Source: JBFMFH01 sp040752275 (GTDB lineage Bacteria; Acidobacteriota; Vicinamibacteria; Vicinamibacterales; JAKQTR01). Taken from it: a stretch of DNA of 37,398 bases. The position numbers were made by a program, and so were the translations under genes. Below the pieces are notes generated by a model. It worked only from the letters and a program-made list of their open reading frames with translations. It did not search any database and was not told where the DNA came from. Below are positions 26,763 to 34,478 of the stretch, piece by piece (the stretch's first letter is position 1; each line of letters opens with the position of its first letter). The DNA lies in the NCBI GenBank assembly GCA_040752275.1, contig JBFMFH010000072.1:1-37398 (forward strand), read 5' to 3'.

Positions 26763-26951
26763 CTATCCCTTGACTCCCATCTTGCGCAGAAGGGTCATCA
26801 TCGGGCACCAGTTCGTGAAAGCGCTCTGGAACAGGTTCAACCCGACGAATGCCGTCAAGTACAGCCACCGGATGTCCGTGGTGACGGCTAACACGACGGA
26901 GAACACGACGAGGAACCCGGCAATCAGGCGAAGGTAGCGGTCGACGGTCAT
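26763..26951 (-). CDS. DUF2892 (YgaP-type) small inner-membrane protein
   Basis: This 62-residue protein has two predicted transmembrane helices (about 8-24 and 28-46) and the conserved FTNWCPMMTLLRKMG end, matching the DUF2892 pattern in which a WCP segment follows the second helix. The same fold anchors rhodanese domains in some proteins, but no rhodanese is present here. The ATG at 26951 is seven bases from GGAGG. The function is unknown. It lies 114 bases downstream of the URO-D gene on the same strand and may be read from its own promoter. Confidence 0.85.
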   Translation of the reverse strand: MTVDRYLRLIAGFLVVFSVVLAVTTDIRWLYLTAFVGLNLFQSAFTNWCPMMTLLRKMGVKG

Positions 26952-27065
26952 TGGGAGCCTCCGGCCCAGTGATACACGGGTGGGCGGAATGGTGACAGGA
27001 CCGGTGACCCGCGATGGAGGCCGGCTCCCCGGACTCGGCTGAGACTCGAGTTCGGAAACGGGGCC

Positions 27066-28238
27066 TCAGGCGATCGGGTATTGCCCGAACATCTCCGCCG
27101 CCTCGACGAGCGCCTGGATATTCTCGGGTGGAGCGGCTGGCGGAACCGAGCACGCCGTGCTCAGGATGTAACCCCCGCCAGGTCCCGCCGTGAGGATACG
27201 CTCGCGTGCCGCTGCGACGACATCGTCCCGGCCGCCCATCAGCATGGTGTTCACCGGGTCGACGTTGCCCTTGATGAACAGCCGCCCGCGCGTCTGCTCG
27301 CGGGCAGCAGACAGGTCCACCGTGCCGAGCGGAGGCGGGTCGAGGGTGTCGATGCCGCTAGTGCCCGTCTCGGCCATCAGCTCCAGCCGATCGCCGATCG
27401 CCCCGCAGGTGTGCGTGTAGATCGGAATGTCGTAGCGCGCCCGGATGCCATCGATGACCTTCCGTTCGAAGGGCAGGACGAACTCGCGGTAGTGGCGCGG
27501 TGAGATGAAGCCTGCCCCGGCGAATGCCGACGAGATCAGGATCGCGTCTGCGCCTGCCTGAGCCTGTCCCCGGCCCAGCTCGATGGCGCCGTCGGCCAGC
27601 GCGTTCAGGCAGGCCTTCACCTTGCCCGGGTTGTCAACGAGCGCCATCAGCGCGTCGGTGTACTCGACGAGTTCGAGTAGCTGCGAGAACGGCGAGAACA
27701 GCTCCGCGTGAATCGACACGTCGCCTGCCCGGGCGAGCACGTAAGTGATCGTGTCGTACTGGTAGGGAGGAAAGGTCCGGCGCGGCTCTTCGTCGAAGCC
27801 CCAGGCGAACGGACAGGCCGGACCCCCGATGGCGTGAGGCTCGACGTAGAACAGACTTTCAGGATCGATGTCGGCCATCCGCCGGATCGGCCGCGAGCCG
27901 TCAGGCCTGAACACGTGAGGGACATCGTCGGGTGGGGCCGCGGTGTACCACCCGTTGCGCCAGCGAATGACGGTCCGTCCGGTGCGCTCCTCGATGCGGT
28001 CGACCCACCGGCGCCAGTCCGGATCGCGTCCCGGCAGGTTGACGAGGATGCCGTCGAAACCGTATCGCCGCTGCAGGCGGATCAGCGCGTCGCCGAAACC
28101 CTCGGTCGACTGCCAGATCTCGATCGGATCCAGTCCGCTCCGGAGGAAGTAGTGGCCGAGCGCCAGCTGGCACATCACCGGGACGCGATCCGGCTCCCCG
28201 AGGCGCATGGCGATCCGCACGCGCTCGCGGCTTGTCAC
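27066..28238 (-). CDS. URO-D superfamily protein with corrinoid-methyltransferase-like zinc site
   Basis: This 390-residue protein has the uroporphyrinogen-decarboxylase fold (GEPDRVPV near the N-terminus). It keeps H276-x-C278 (THTCG) and C363 (STACSVPP), the HxC...C pattern that binds zinc in MtaA/MtbA-type methylcobamide:thiol methyltransferases. True HemE lacks this pattern. It is therefore more likely a methyltransferase than a haem-pathway enzyme. No corrinoid protein or activator is encoded in this window. GTG at 28238 overlaps the symporter stop (GTGA) with GGAGG just upstream, so translation is coupled to the sodium:solute symporter. That suggests the imported solute, perhaps a methylated compound, is the substrate. 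The family is certain, the methyl-group role is inference. Confidence 0.85.
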   Translation of the reverse strand: MTSRERVRIAMRLGEPDRVPVMCQLALGHYFLRSGLDPIEIWQSTEGFGDALIRLQRRYGFDGILVNLPGRDPDWRRWVDRIEERTGRTVIRWRNGWYTAAPPDDVPHVFRPDGSRPIRRMADIDPESLFYVEPHAIGGPACPFAWGFDEEPRRTFPPYQYDTITYVLARAGDVSIHAELFSPFSQLLELVEYTDALMALVDNPGKVKACLNALADGAIELGRGQAQAGADAILISSAFAGAGFISPRHYREFVLPFERKVIDGIRARYDIPIYTHTCGAIGDRLELMAETGTSGIDTLDPPPLGTVDLSAAREQTRGRLFIKGNVDPVNTMLMGGRDDVVAAARERILTAGPGGGYILSTACSVPPAAPPENIQALVEAAEMFGQYPIA

Positions 28239-30118
28239 GCAGCCTCCACGCCCCAGCCGATGCGCGACAGATTCCAGGAGAGCAGCGCGGCGCACAGCCC
28301 CGCCAGCGCCAGCAAGGCCAGGCCGAGGCCGGGCGCTCCCAGCAGCAGCTTGCCCGTACCGAACAGGGCCAGATAGACCATCGCGCAGCCGACAAGCCAG
28401 GCGAGGAGGTTGCTGCCGACGTCGCGCGTCGGCGTCACATCCGGCGCCAGCCGAGCGACGTGCCGCCAGCCGCGCTCGTCCGGGCGGACCTTGCGGTAGA
28501 AGCGCAGCAGCAGATCCTCGCGTTCGGGCTTCGTCAGCAGCGTCACGGCGATCCAGACGGCGGTCGTGATGACGGTCGTGGTCAGGGCCGCCTTCGCGAA
28601 CACGACCGCCTCGGCACCGGTAAACAGCGCCGGGCGATCCAGGAGGCGTTGCCACAGAGCCTGCCAGTTCAGCAGCAGGCTGACGACGAGTGACGTGGCC
28701 ATGGCCGCGATCTCGCTCCAGGCGTTGATGCGCCACCAGTACCAGCGGAGCAGGTAGACCAGTCCCGTGCCGGCACCGATCTCGAGCACCACCTGCCAGC
28801 CCCCGGTGATCGAGCCGAGCTTGACGGAGATCCACGCACCCGCTCCGACCAGCAGCACGGTCGTCACTCGCGCGGCGAGGACGTAGTGGCGCTCGGACTC
28901 GTGTCGCCTCACGAACCGCCGGTAGAAGTCGGAGACGAGGTAGGAGGCGCCCCAGTTGAGCTGCGTGGCCACGGTCGACATGAAGGCGGCCAGAAACCCC
29001 GCGATCGCCAGGCCGCGCAGAGCGGGCGGCACGTGCTGGTTCAGCACCAGCATGTAGCCGGTCTCGGGCGCATCGATCGCCGGGTACAAGACGATGACCG
29101 CCAGGCCCGTCAGAATCCAGGGCCAGGGCCGGACCGCGTAGTGCGCCACGTTGAACCACAGCACCGAGAACAGGCCGTGGCGCTCGTCCTTCGCGCTGAA
29201 GATGCGCTGCGCGATATACCCGCCGCCACCCGGCTCGGCTCCCGGGTACCAGAAGGCCCACCACTGGACCCCGAGGTACGCGACAAAGGTCAACACCGGC
29301 AGCGTCCACAGTTCGCCGGACGTGAGTCCGTGCGAGAAGTCGGGAATGAACGCCGTCGGCGATCCGCCGGTCCCGCTCGCCGCCTGGGCCGCCGCCAGCC
29401 TCGCCAGCAGCGGATCCATACCGCCCGCGGCCGCGACGGCGAACCAGGCAATGGCGATGACGATGGCCATCATCAGGACGAACTGGAAGAGATCGGTCCA
29501 GAGCACGCCCCAGAGTCCACCGAGAGCGACATACACGCCCGTGAGCGGAATGAGGAACAGCACGCAGATGGCCAGAGCCGCGCCGTCGCTGCCGGACCAC
29601 GTGGCGCCCAGCGGCGTGAGGAAGCGGGCAGTCGTGACGAGCAGCGGCGACGCGTCGAAGGTGACGCTGATGATGCTCGTCATGGCCTTCGTGACCCAGC
29701 CAAGGATGACGCAGTTCATGAGCAGGCCGAGATAGACGGCGCGAAACCCGCGCAAGAACGCTGCCGGGCGTCCCCCGTAGCGCAGCTCGGCGAACTGGAC
29801 GTCAGTCAACAGGCCGGAGCGCCGCCACAACCGCGCGAAGAGGAAGACCGTCATCATCCCCGACGGGAGGAAGCTCCACCACAGCCAGTTGCCCGCGATG
29901 CCCTGGCGGTACACGAGGGCAGAGACGACGAGCGGCGTGTCGGCGGCGAAGGTGGTGGCCACCATCGACGTGCCGGCGAGCCACCAGGTCACGTGACGGC
30001 CGGAGACGAAGTAGTCCTCCGTGCTACGGCTCGAGCGGCGGCGGAAGTAGAGGCCGAGCGCCAGGGTGACGGCGAGGTACCCGAGGATGGCGGTCCAGTC
30101 CCAGATGGTGAAGGCCAT
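28235..30118 (-). CDS. Sodium:solute symporter (SSS family)
   Basis: This 627-residue integral membrane protein has 13 or more predicted helices. The SSS core includes STEDYFVSGRHVTWW after helix 1, TFAADTP in the region of the sodium site, and AFMSTVATQLNWGASYLVSD in the equivalent of helix 8. A long C-terminal extension with additional helices follows. It imports a solute with Na+; the substrate is not predictable from sequence. The start at 30118 is preceded by an extended -10 element and lacks a Shine-Dalgarno sequence. It lies 24 bases after the small gene upstream, so it may be transcribed both from that gene's promoter and from its own. Its stop overlaps the URO-D start. Confidence 0.92.
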   Translation of the reverse strand: MAFTIWDWTAILGYLAVTLALGLYFRRRSSRSTEDYFVSGRHVTWWLAGTSMVATTFAADTPLVVSALVYRQGIAGNWLWWSFLPSGMMTVFLFARLWRRSGLLTDVQFAELRYGGRPAAFLRGFRAVYLGLLMNCVILGWVTKAMTSIISVTFDASPLLVTTARFLTPLGATWSGSDGAALAICVLFLIPLTGVYVALGGLWGVLWTDLFQFVLMMAIVIAIAWFAVAAAGGMDPLLARLAAAQAASGTGGSPTAFIPDFSHGLTSGELWTLPVLTFVAYLGVQWWAFWYPGAEPGGGGYIAQRIFSAKDERHGLFSVLWFNVAHYAVRPWPWILTGLAVIVLYPAIDAPETGYMLVLNQHVPPALRGLAIAGFLAAFMSTVATQLNWGASYLVSDFYRRFVRRHESERHYVLAARVTTVLLVGAGAWISVKLGSITGGWQVVLEIGAGTGLVYLLRWYWWRINAWSEIAAMATSLVVSLLLNWQALWQRLLDRPALFTGAEAVVFAKAALTTTVITTAVWIAVTLLTKPEREDLLLRFYRKVRPDERGWRHVARLAPDVTPTRDVGSNLLAWLVGCAMVYLALFGTGKLLLGAPGLGLALLALAGLCAALLSWNLSRIGWGVEAA

Positions 30119-30133
30119 GGGAGCAGGATACCA
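30119..30133 (-). promoter_or_regulatory. Candidate leaderless promoter of the symporter gene
   Basis: On the minus strand an extended -10 (TGG-TATCCT) ends six bases before the ATG at 30118, with no Shine-Dalgarno sequence between. No strong -35 element is seen. Such spacing predicts transcription starting at the ATG. Confidence 0.4.
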
Positions 30134-30142
30134 GCACGGCCA

Positions 30143-30532
30143 TCAAAGACCCTCGATCGACCGGAACCCCCGGTCGAGTTCCAGCAGGCGCGCCTGAAGG
30201 GCCACGATACGCGCCGAGAGCGCCGCCATCGTCGTCGATCCCATGCCGGCCAGCGTGCGATCGATACGGACCAGCAGATTGGACGTCCCTTGCTCGGGAC
30301 CGACGAGCTGCTGCCAGATCGAGCGGTACTCGTGCTGCAGGTCGGGCGGCAGACCTGATTCCGGCACCATGCTCAGGGGGTACGCGGCGTCGCGGAGGCG
30401 GTGCTGCATCGACATCCGGTTGCCAACGAGGCATTCGACCGCGTGGCCAATCTGTCGCATGGCTTCCACGTGGTCGGCCTCACGCTGCAGGCGGTTGATG
30501 CGGGTGTGACGGTCCGTGATTCGGCGCTTCAT
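30143..30532 (-). CDS. Small helical protein of unknown function, first gene of the symporter/URO-D operon
   Basis: This 129-residue protein is predicted almost entirely helical, with heptad-like patterns at the N-terminus (about 8-35) and C-terminus (about 100-125, LSARIVALQARLLELDRGFR). It has no signal peptide or membrane helix and no family I recognise. GGGGAGG lies just before the ATG at 30532. Its position 24 bases upstream of the symporter suggests co-transcription, but no role can be proposed. Confidence 0.6.
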   Translation of the reverse strand: MKRRITDRHTRINRLQREADHVEAMRQIGHAVECLVGNRMSMQHRLRDAAYPLSMVPESGLPPDLQHEYRSIWQQLVGPEQGTSNLLVRIDRTLAGMGSTTMAALSARIVALQARLLELDRGFRSIEGL

Positions 30533-30853
30533 CGACCTCCCCTGGCGCCGGGCAGAGAAGCGCCCGGCAGTGGTTGCGATCCTGCGCCGGCATCAAAGGG
30601 GAGACAACCGATGTTGCACAGAGAATTCGCGCCGGGCCGTGTGCAAAATCCCAGACGGCGCGGTCCAGTTGCCTCTCCAGATCAACCGTGCAGGAACTGC
30701 TCCCGCCGGGTCGAGATCGCGGCGCAGCAAAGGCTGGCCGCCGTGCCGCTTGAGGAACCCGTGTGCAACGACGCTTGACACCTGGGGAGGGTCTCGTACC
30801 CTAACTTTGGGGGTGTTTGGGAGTCCCCGGGGCACCCTGGCGGAGCACGCCAC
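30533..30853. other. Intergenic region between divergent units, with hairpin and structured leader
   Basis: I see no supported gene in these 321 bases. Near the left edge is a stem GCCGGGC / GCCCGGC (30547-30553 and 30562-30568). Towards the right edge is the kinase promoter, then a G-rich leader that could fold (GGGTG near 30811 with CACCC near 30835). Confidence 0.5.
30775..30802 (+). promoter_or_regulatory. Promoter of the hybrid histidine kinase
   Basis: A consensus -35 TTGACA (30775-30780) is separated by 16 bases from TACCCT (30797-30802). The leader to the ATG at 30854 is about 45 bases. Confidence 0.5.
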
Positions 30854-33154
30854 ATGGAATCGAGCATCTTCGAGAACCTCCCCGTCGGGCTGTACCGCAC
30901 CACGGCCGACGGGCGGATCCTGAACGCGAACCTGTCGTTCGCCAGGATCCTCGGGTTCCCGACGGTACAGGCCTGCATGGCCACCAACATCCTCGAGGCC
31001 TATGCTGATCCCGCCGATCGCGAACGGTGGCGGGCCGAACTCGAGCGCGCAGGCATGATCGAGAACGCCGAACTCAGGCTCCGCCGGCGGGATGGCGCCA
31101 TCATCTGGGCCAAGGACACGTGCCGGCTGGCGCTGACGCCATCAGGCCAGGCCCGCTACGAAGGCGTCCTCGAGGACATCACGGCCCGGCGCAGGGCGTT
31201 GGAACAGCTCCAGGAGAGTGAGGCCCGGTTCCGCGCGGTCTTCGAGCATTCCCCGGTCGCGAAGTGTCTCGTGCGCCCCGATGGGCGCTTCCTGGCCGTG
31301 TCGCCTGCCATGTGCGCGATGCTCGGATACGAGGCCGATGAGCTGCTCTCCCGCCATTTCGCAGACGTGACGCATCCGGACGACGTCGAGGCCAGCCGAG
31401 CCTGGGTCCAGGCCTTGCTTTCGGGACAGGCTGCGACTTCCCGGTTGGAGAAGCGTTATCTCCATCGTTCCGGGCGGACGCTCTGGGGCGCGGTGTCGAC
31501 GTCCCTCCTGTGGCATGCCGACGGGACGCCGAACCTCTTCGTGACGGAGATCTACGACACCACCGCCCAGAAGCACGCCGAAGAGGCGCTGCAGCAGAGT
31601 GAGGAACGCTACCGATCCCTGGTCGCGTCCCTGGGCGACGGTGTCGTGCTCCAGGATGCGGCGGCCGGGATCGTCGCGGCGAACGTCGCCGCCGAACGCC
31701 TCCTCGGCCTGTCGCCCGAGCAGTTGATGGGGCGCACCTGGAGCGATCCCGCCCTCCCCATGATCGATCAAGACGGCCATCCAGTCGCCGGAGGGACGCA
31801 TCCGGCCCTCGTGACGCTTCGCACCGGTCAGCCGCAGGTCGATGTCATCCTGGGCATCCCCCGTCCGACTGGCGAGCCGACCTGGGTTTCGCTGAACGCC
31901 CAGCCCCTCATTCGGCCCGGGGCAACGGCGCCGTATGCCGTCGTGACCACGCTGCGCGACATTACGACGCATCGCCGGCTGGCTGCCCAGTTCGAGCAGG
32001 CGCAGAAGATGGAGGCGATCGGGCAGTTGGCCGGGGGTGTGGCACATGATTTCAACAACGTGTTGACGGCGATCCTGGGCTACAGCGATCTGCTGCTGGA
32101 GTCGCTCGCAGGCGATCCCCGCGCGGGCGATGTCCGGGAGATCCGGAGTGCGGGGGAAGCGGCCAGGCGCCTCACCCAGCAGCTCCTGGCGTTCAGCCGG
32201 CGCCAGACACTCCAACTCCGGGCGCTCAACCTGAACGAGGTAGTTGGCACCACCAGCCGCCTGCTTGCGCGTCTCGTCGGCGACGATGTGCAGGTGATGC
32301 AGCAGCTGGACCCGGACCTTCGCACCGTCAGGGCGGACGCGAGTCAGATTCAGCAGGTCCTCATGAATCTCGCGGTCAATGCCCGTGACGCGATGCCCGC
32401 CGGCGGGTTCCTCACGATTGAAACGGCCAACGTGATGTTGGACGAAGCGTATGCAGCGATGAGGCCCCAGGTCACGCCGGGGGCCTACGTCATGATGGCG
32501 GTGACCGACACCGGACACGGCATGACGCCGGAGGTGCAGCAGCACCTGTTCGAGCCCTTCTTCACCACGAAGGAACGCGGCGTGGGAACGGGTCTTGGGC
32601 TCGCCACCGTCTACGGCGTCGTGAAGCAGAGCGGGGGATACATCTGGGTCTACAGCGAGGTCGATCGTGGAACGACCTTCAAGATGTACTTTCCCGTCGT
32701 CTCCGACCGACCGGGGGTTCTGCCCCTCCCGGTGGGGCCAACCGAGTCACGCGGCGGTTCGGAGACCATCCTCGTCGTGGAGGACAACAGTCAACTGCTG
32801 AACCTGGCTCGCCGAGCGCTGCACGAACTGGGGTACGACGTGCTGGTCGCGTCCGATGGGAGCGAAGCCCTGCGACTGGGCGAATCACATCCCGGACCCA
32901 TTCACCTCCTGTTCACGGATGTCGTGATGCCCGGGCTGAGCGGTCCGGACATCTTCAAGGCACTCGCGTCCCAGCATCCAGGAGTGAAGGCGGTCTACAC
33001 GTCCGGGTACACCCACGGCATGACCGTCCATCATCTGGGCATCGGCACGGCCCCGTTCCTGCGGAAGCCCTACACACCCGCCTCCCTGGCGCAAGCGATC
33101 CGAGCGACCCTCGACGCGCCTGCCGCCGCAGCGGGCGAGGACGTGGCGACCTGA
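30854..33154 (+). CDS. Three-PAS hybrid sensor histidine kinase with receiver domain
   Basis: This 766-residue soluble protein has three PAS domains (about 4-118, 122-245 and 250-375), the first two with typical PAC ends (DITARRR and DTTAQKHAEE). The kinase core has phospho-acceptor H398 (AGGVAHDFNNVLTAILGYSD), N-box NLAVNARDAM, DTGHGM, FEPFFTTKE and GTGLGLATVYG. A C-terminal receiver has VVEDN, phospho-acceptor D689 (FTDVVMPG) and the conserved Lys in FLRKPYT. The HDFNN form and C-terminal receiver match the class often found without a dedicated partner regulator. No membrane segment is visible, so it senses a cytosolic cue such as a ligand, redox state or oxygen. The output is unknown; no response regulator gene is adjacent. 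No Shine-Dalgarno sequence is obvious. Confidence 0.93.
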   Translation: MESSIFENLPVGLYRTTADGRILNANLSFARILGFPTVQACMATNILEAYADPADRERWRAELERAGMIENAELRLRRRDGAIIWAKDTCRLALTPSGQARYEGVLEDITARRRALEQLQESEARFRAVFEHSPVAKCLVRPDGRFLAVSPAMCAMLGYEADELLSRHFADVTHPDDVEASRAWVQALLSGQAATSRLEKRYLHRSGRTLWGAVSTSLLWHADGTPNLFVTEIYDTTAQKHAEEALQQSEERYRSLVASLGDGVVLQDAAAGIVAANVAAERLLGLSPEQLMGRTWSDPALPMIDQDGHPVAGGTHPALVTLRTGQPQVDVILGIPRPTGEPTWVSLNAQPLIRPGATAPYAVVTTLRDITTHRRLAAQFEQAQKMEAIGQLAGGVAHDFNNVLTAILGYSDLLLESLAGDPRAGDVREIRSAGEAARRLTQQLLAFSRRQTLQLRALNLNEVVGTTSRLLARLVGDDVQVMQQLDPDLRTVRADASQIQQVLMNLAVNARDAMPAGGFLTIETANVMLDEAYAAMRPQVTPGAYVMMAVTDTGHGMTPEVQQHLFEPFFTTKERGVGTGLGLATVYGVVKQSGGYIWVYSEVDRGTTFKMYFPVVSDRPGVLPLPVGPTESRGGSETILVVEDNSQLLNLARRALHELGYDVLVASDGSEALRLGESHPGPIHLLFTDVVMPGLSGPDIFKALASQHPGVKAVYTSGYTHGMTVHHLGIGTAPFLRKPYTPASLAQAIRATLDAPAAAAGEDVAT

Positions 33155-33326
33155 CGGCTTGAGCGTGCCGTCGAAGGCATGCGCCACGGGATTGACTGCG
33201 CGACGTGGCCTCGTTCGAGGAGATCTTGGGCCAGGAGAGGGCCGGCGGACGGGGCGTGGCAACGCCGGAACCGGAGTCTGGCGTCCCAGTCCCGGCGCGC
33301 CGAATAGAACCTTTGGGAAGCCAGCC

Positions 33327-33428
33327 GTAACTGTCGCCCTCGCCGACGACGGCGCCCTTCAACCCGATCGGGTAGGCGACGTAGCCATCCGAGTGCTTTT
33401 CGACGACCAGCTTGAGCTCCCTTGTCAT
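33327..33428 (-). pseudogene. Truncated HicB-family antitoxin remnant
   Basis: The first 34 residues from the ATG at 33428 (MTRELKLVVEKHSDGYVAYP, then IGLKGAVVGEGDSY) match the N-terminal strand-helix pattern of the HicB antitoxin family. The homology then stops abruptly: the frame continues as low-complexity GWLPKGSIRRAG and beyond, running into the 3' end of the kinase gene on the opposite strand. HicB proteins are usually about 70 residues or longer, and no HicA toxin is present. This is best read as a remnant of a toxin-antitoxin locus, next to a tRNA-associated repeat region. AGGTGAT before the ATG is a fair ribosome binding site, so a short product might still be made. Confidence 0.6.
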
Positions 33429-33647
33429 ATCACCTCCGCTCGCGCTGTTTCGGCCTCGGCTGCGCTGGATCGAGAATAGCACGACCGTTCGCTGTGACCT
33501 TCGGATGTCAGGGCAGACGGTCACCCCGGCCGAACGGTCCGGATTTCCAGGTAATCCGCACATTTCATCTGTGGAAGCGGGCTGAACAGGCAGGTTTCGA
33601 GGATCGGCGTGGCTACACTCGGCGGCGCGCTGCCGGTGGGAATAGCC

Positions 33648-34003
33648 GTCCTCGCGTGACTTCGGCGCGGTCTCGATGCGCCATCGCGCCGTAGCGGGCG
33701 GAGGAGGGAAACTGGCCGGACGCCAGCGACGGCGGATGGCGCGCCCGACCCGCCTTCGTCACGCTGCGGGCCATCCACTGGTCCTCGCGTGACTTCGGCG
33801 CGATCTCGATGAGGCATCGCGCCGTAGCGGGCGGAGGAGAGAAACTGGCCGGACGCCAGCGAAGGCGGATGGCGCGCCCGACCCGCCTTCGTCACGCTGC
33901 GGGCCGCGTCGAGGGTCCTCGCGTGACTTCGGCGCGGTCTCGATGAGGCATCGCGCCGTAGCGGGCGGAGGAGAGAAACTGGCCGGACGCCAGCGAAGGC
34001 GGA

Positions 34004-34016
<13 letters not shown>
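33648..34016. repeat. 134-bp tandem repeat, 2.7 copies, carrying the 3' end of a tRNA-Arg
   Basis: Units start at 33648, 33781 and 33915, with about 133-134-bp spacing and very few differences. In the third unit the sequence runs straight into the intact tRNA-Arg(CCG) gene. The two other units contain the last 13 bases of that tRNA including CCA (GTCGGGCGCGCCA on the minus strand), then diverge into a common flank. The flank forms a hairpin (CGAAGGCGG / CCGCCTTCG) around the tRNA fragment. This looks like repeated duplication of the tRNA 3' end with its downstream DNA, as left by tRNA-targeting integration. From 33429 to 33647 I see no gene. Confidence 0.85.
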
Positions 34017-34080
<64 letters not shown>

Positions 34081-34174
34081 AAAACGTTACGGGCGCGAAG
34101 TGGCCGGCGACATCTCACGCACGCGCCGCGCGCACCGTGTCAGAACCGGTCCCTGTTCTTCGGTCCCTGTTCTC

Positions 34175-34251
<77 letters not shown>

Positions 34252-34274
34252 AAGACTCCAGCATCATAACACAC

Positions 34275-34305
34275 GGGATTCGGGACTCGGGACTCGGGAT
34301 TCGGG
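34275..34305. repeat. CGGGACT/CGGGATT heptanucleotide repeat
   Basis: Four units of seven bases lie just upstream (in gene direction) of the two tRNA-Arg genes. The remainder of the space to 34478 shows no gene. Confidence 0.6.
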
Positions 34306-34478
34306 CTGTGCGCGCTGAAGCGCGCCTATCCGTGGCCTCCCTTCGACTCGCGCGCAGATTCTCCCGTGCGGCTCCCTTACGGCGGACCGTTCAACTCGCG
34401 TACAGATTCCCCTCACGCCAGGAGAGCCCCGGGGCAACGATGCCACCGCTGCCAGTCAGATCGGCCGACCAGGCCGAC

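Noticed and set aside
28239..29600. Long extension of the URO-D reading frame through the symporter gene
   Set aside because: The extra residues are a shadow of the symporter on the same strand. The GTG at 28238 with GGAGG upstream is the natural start.
32955..33326. Continuation of the HicB-like frame to a longer protein
   Set aside because: After the first 34 residues the sequence is low-complexity and runs antisense into the 3' end of the kinase gene, without similarity to HicB.
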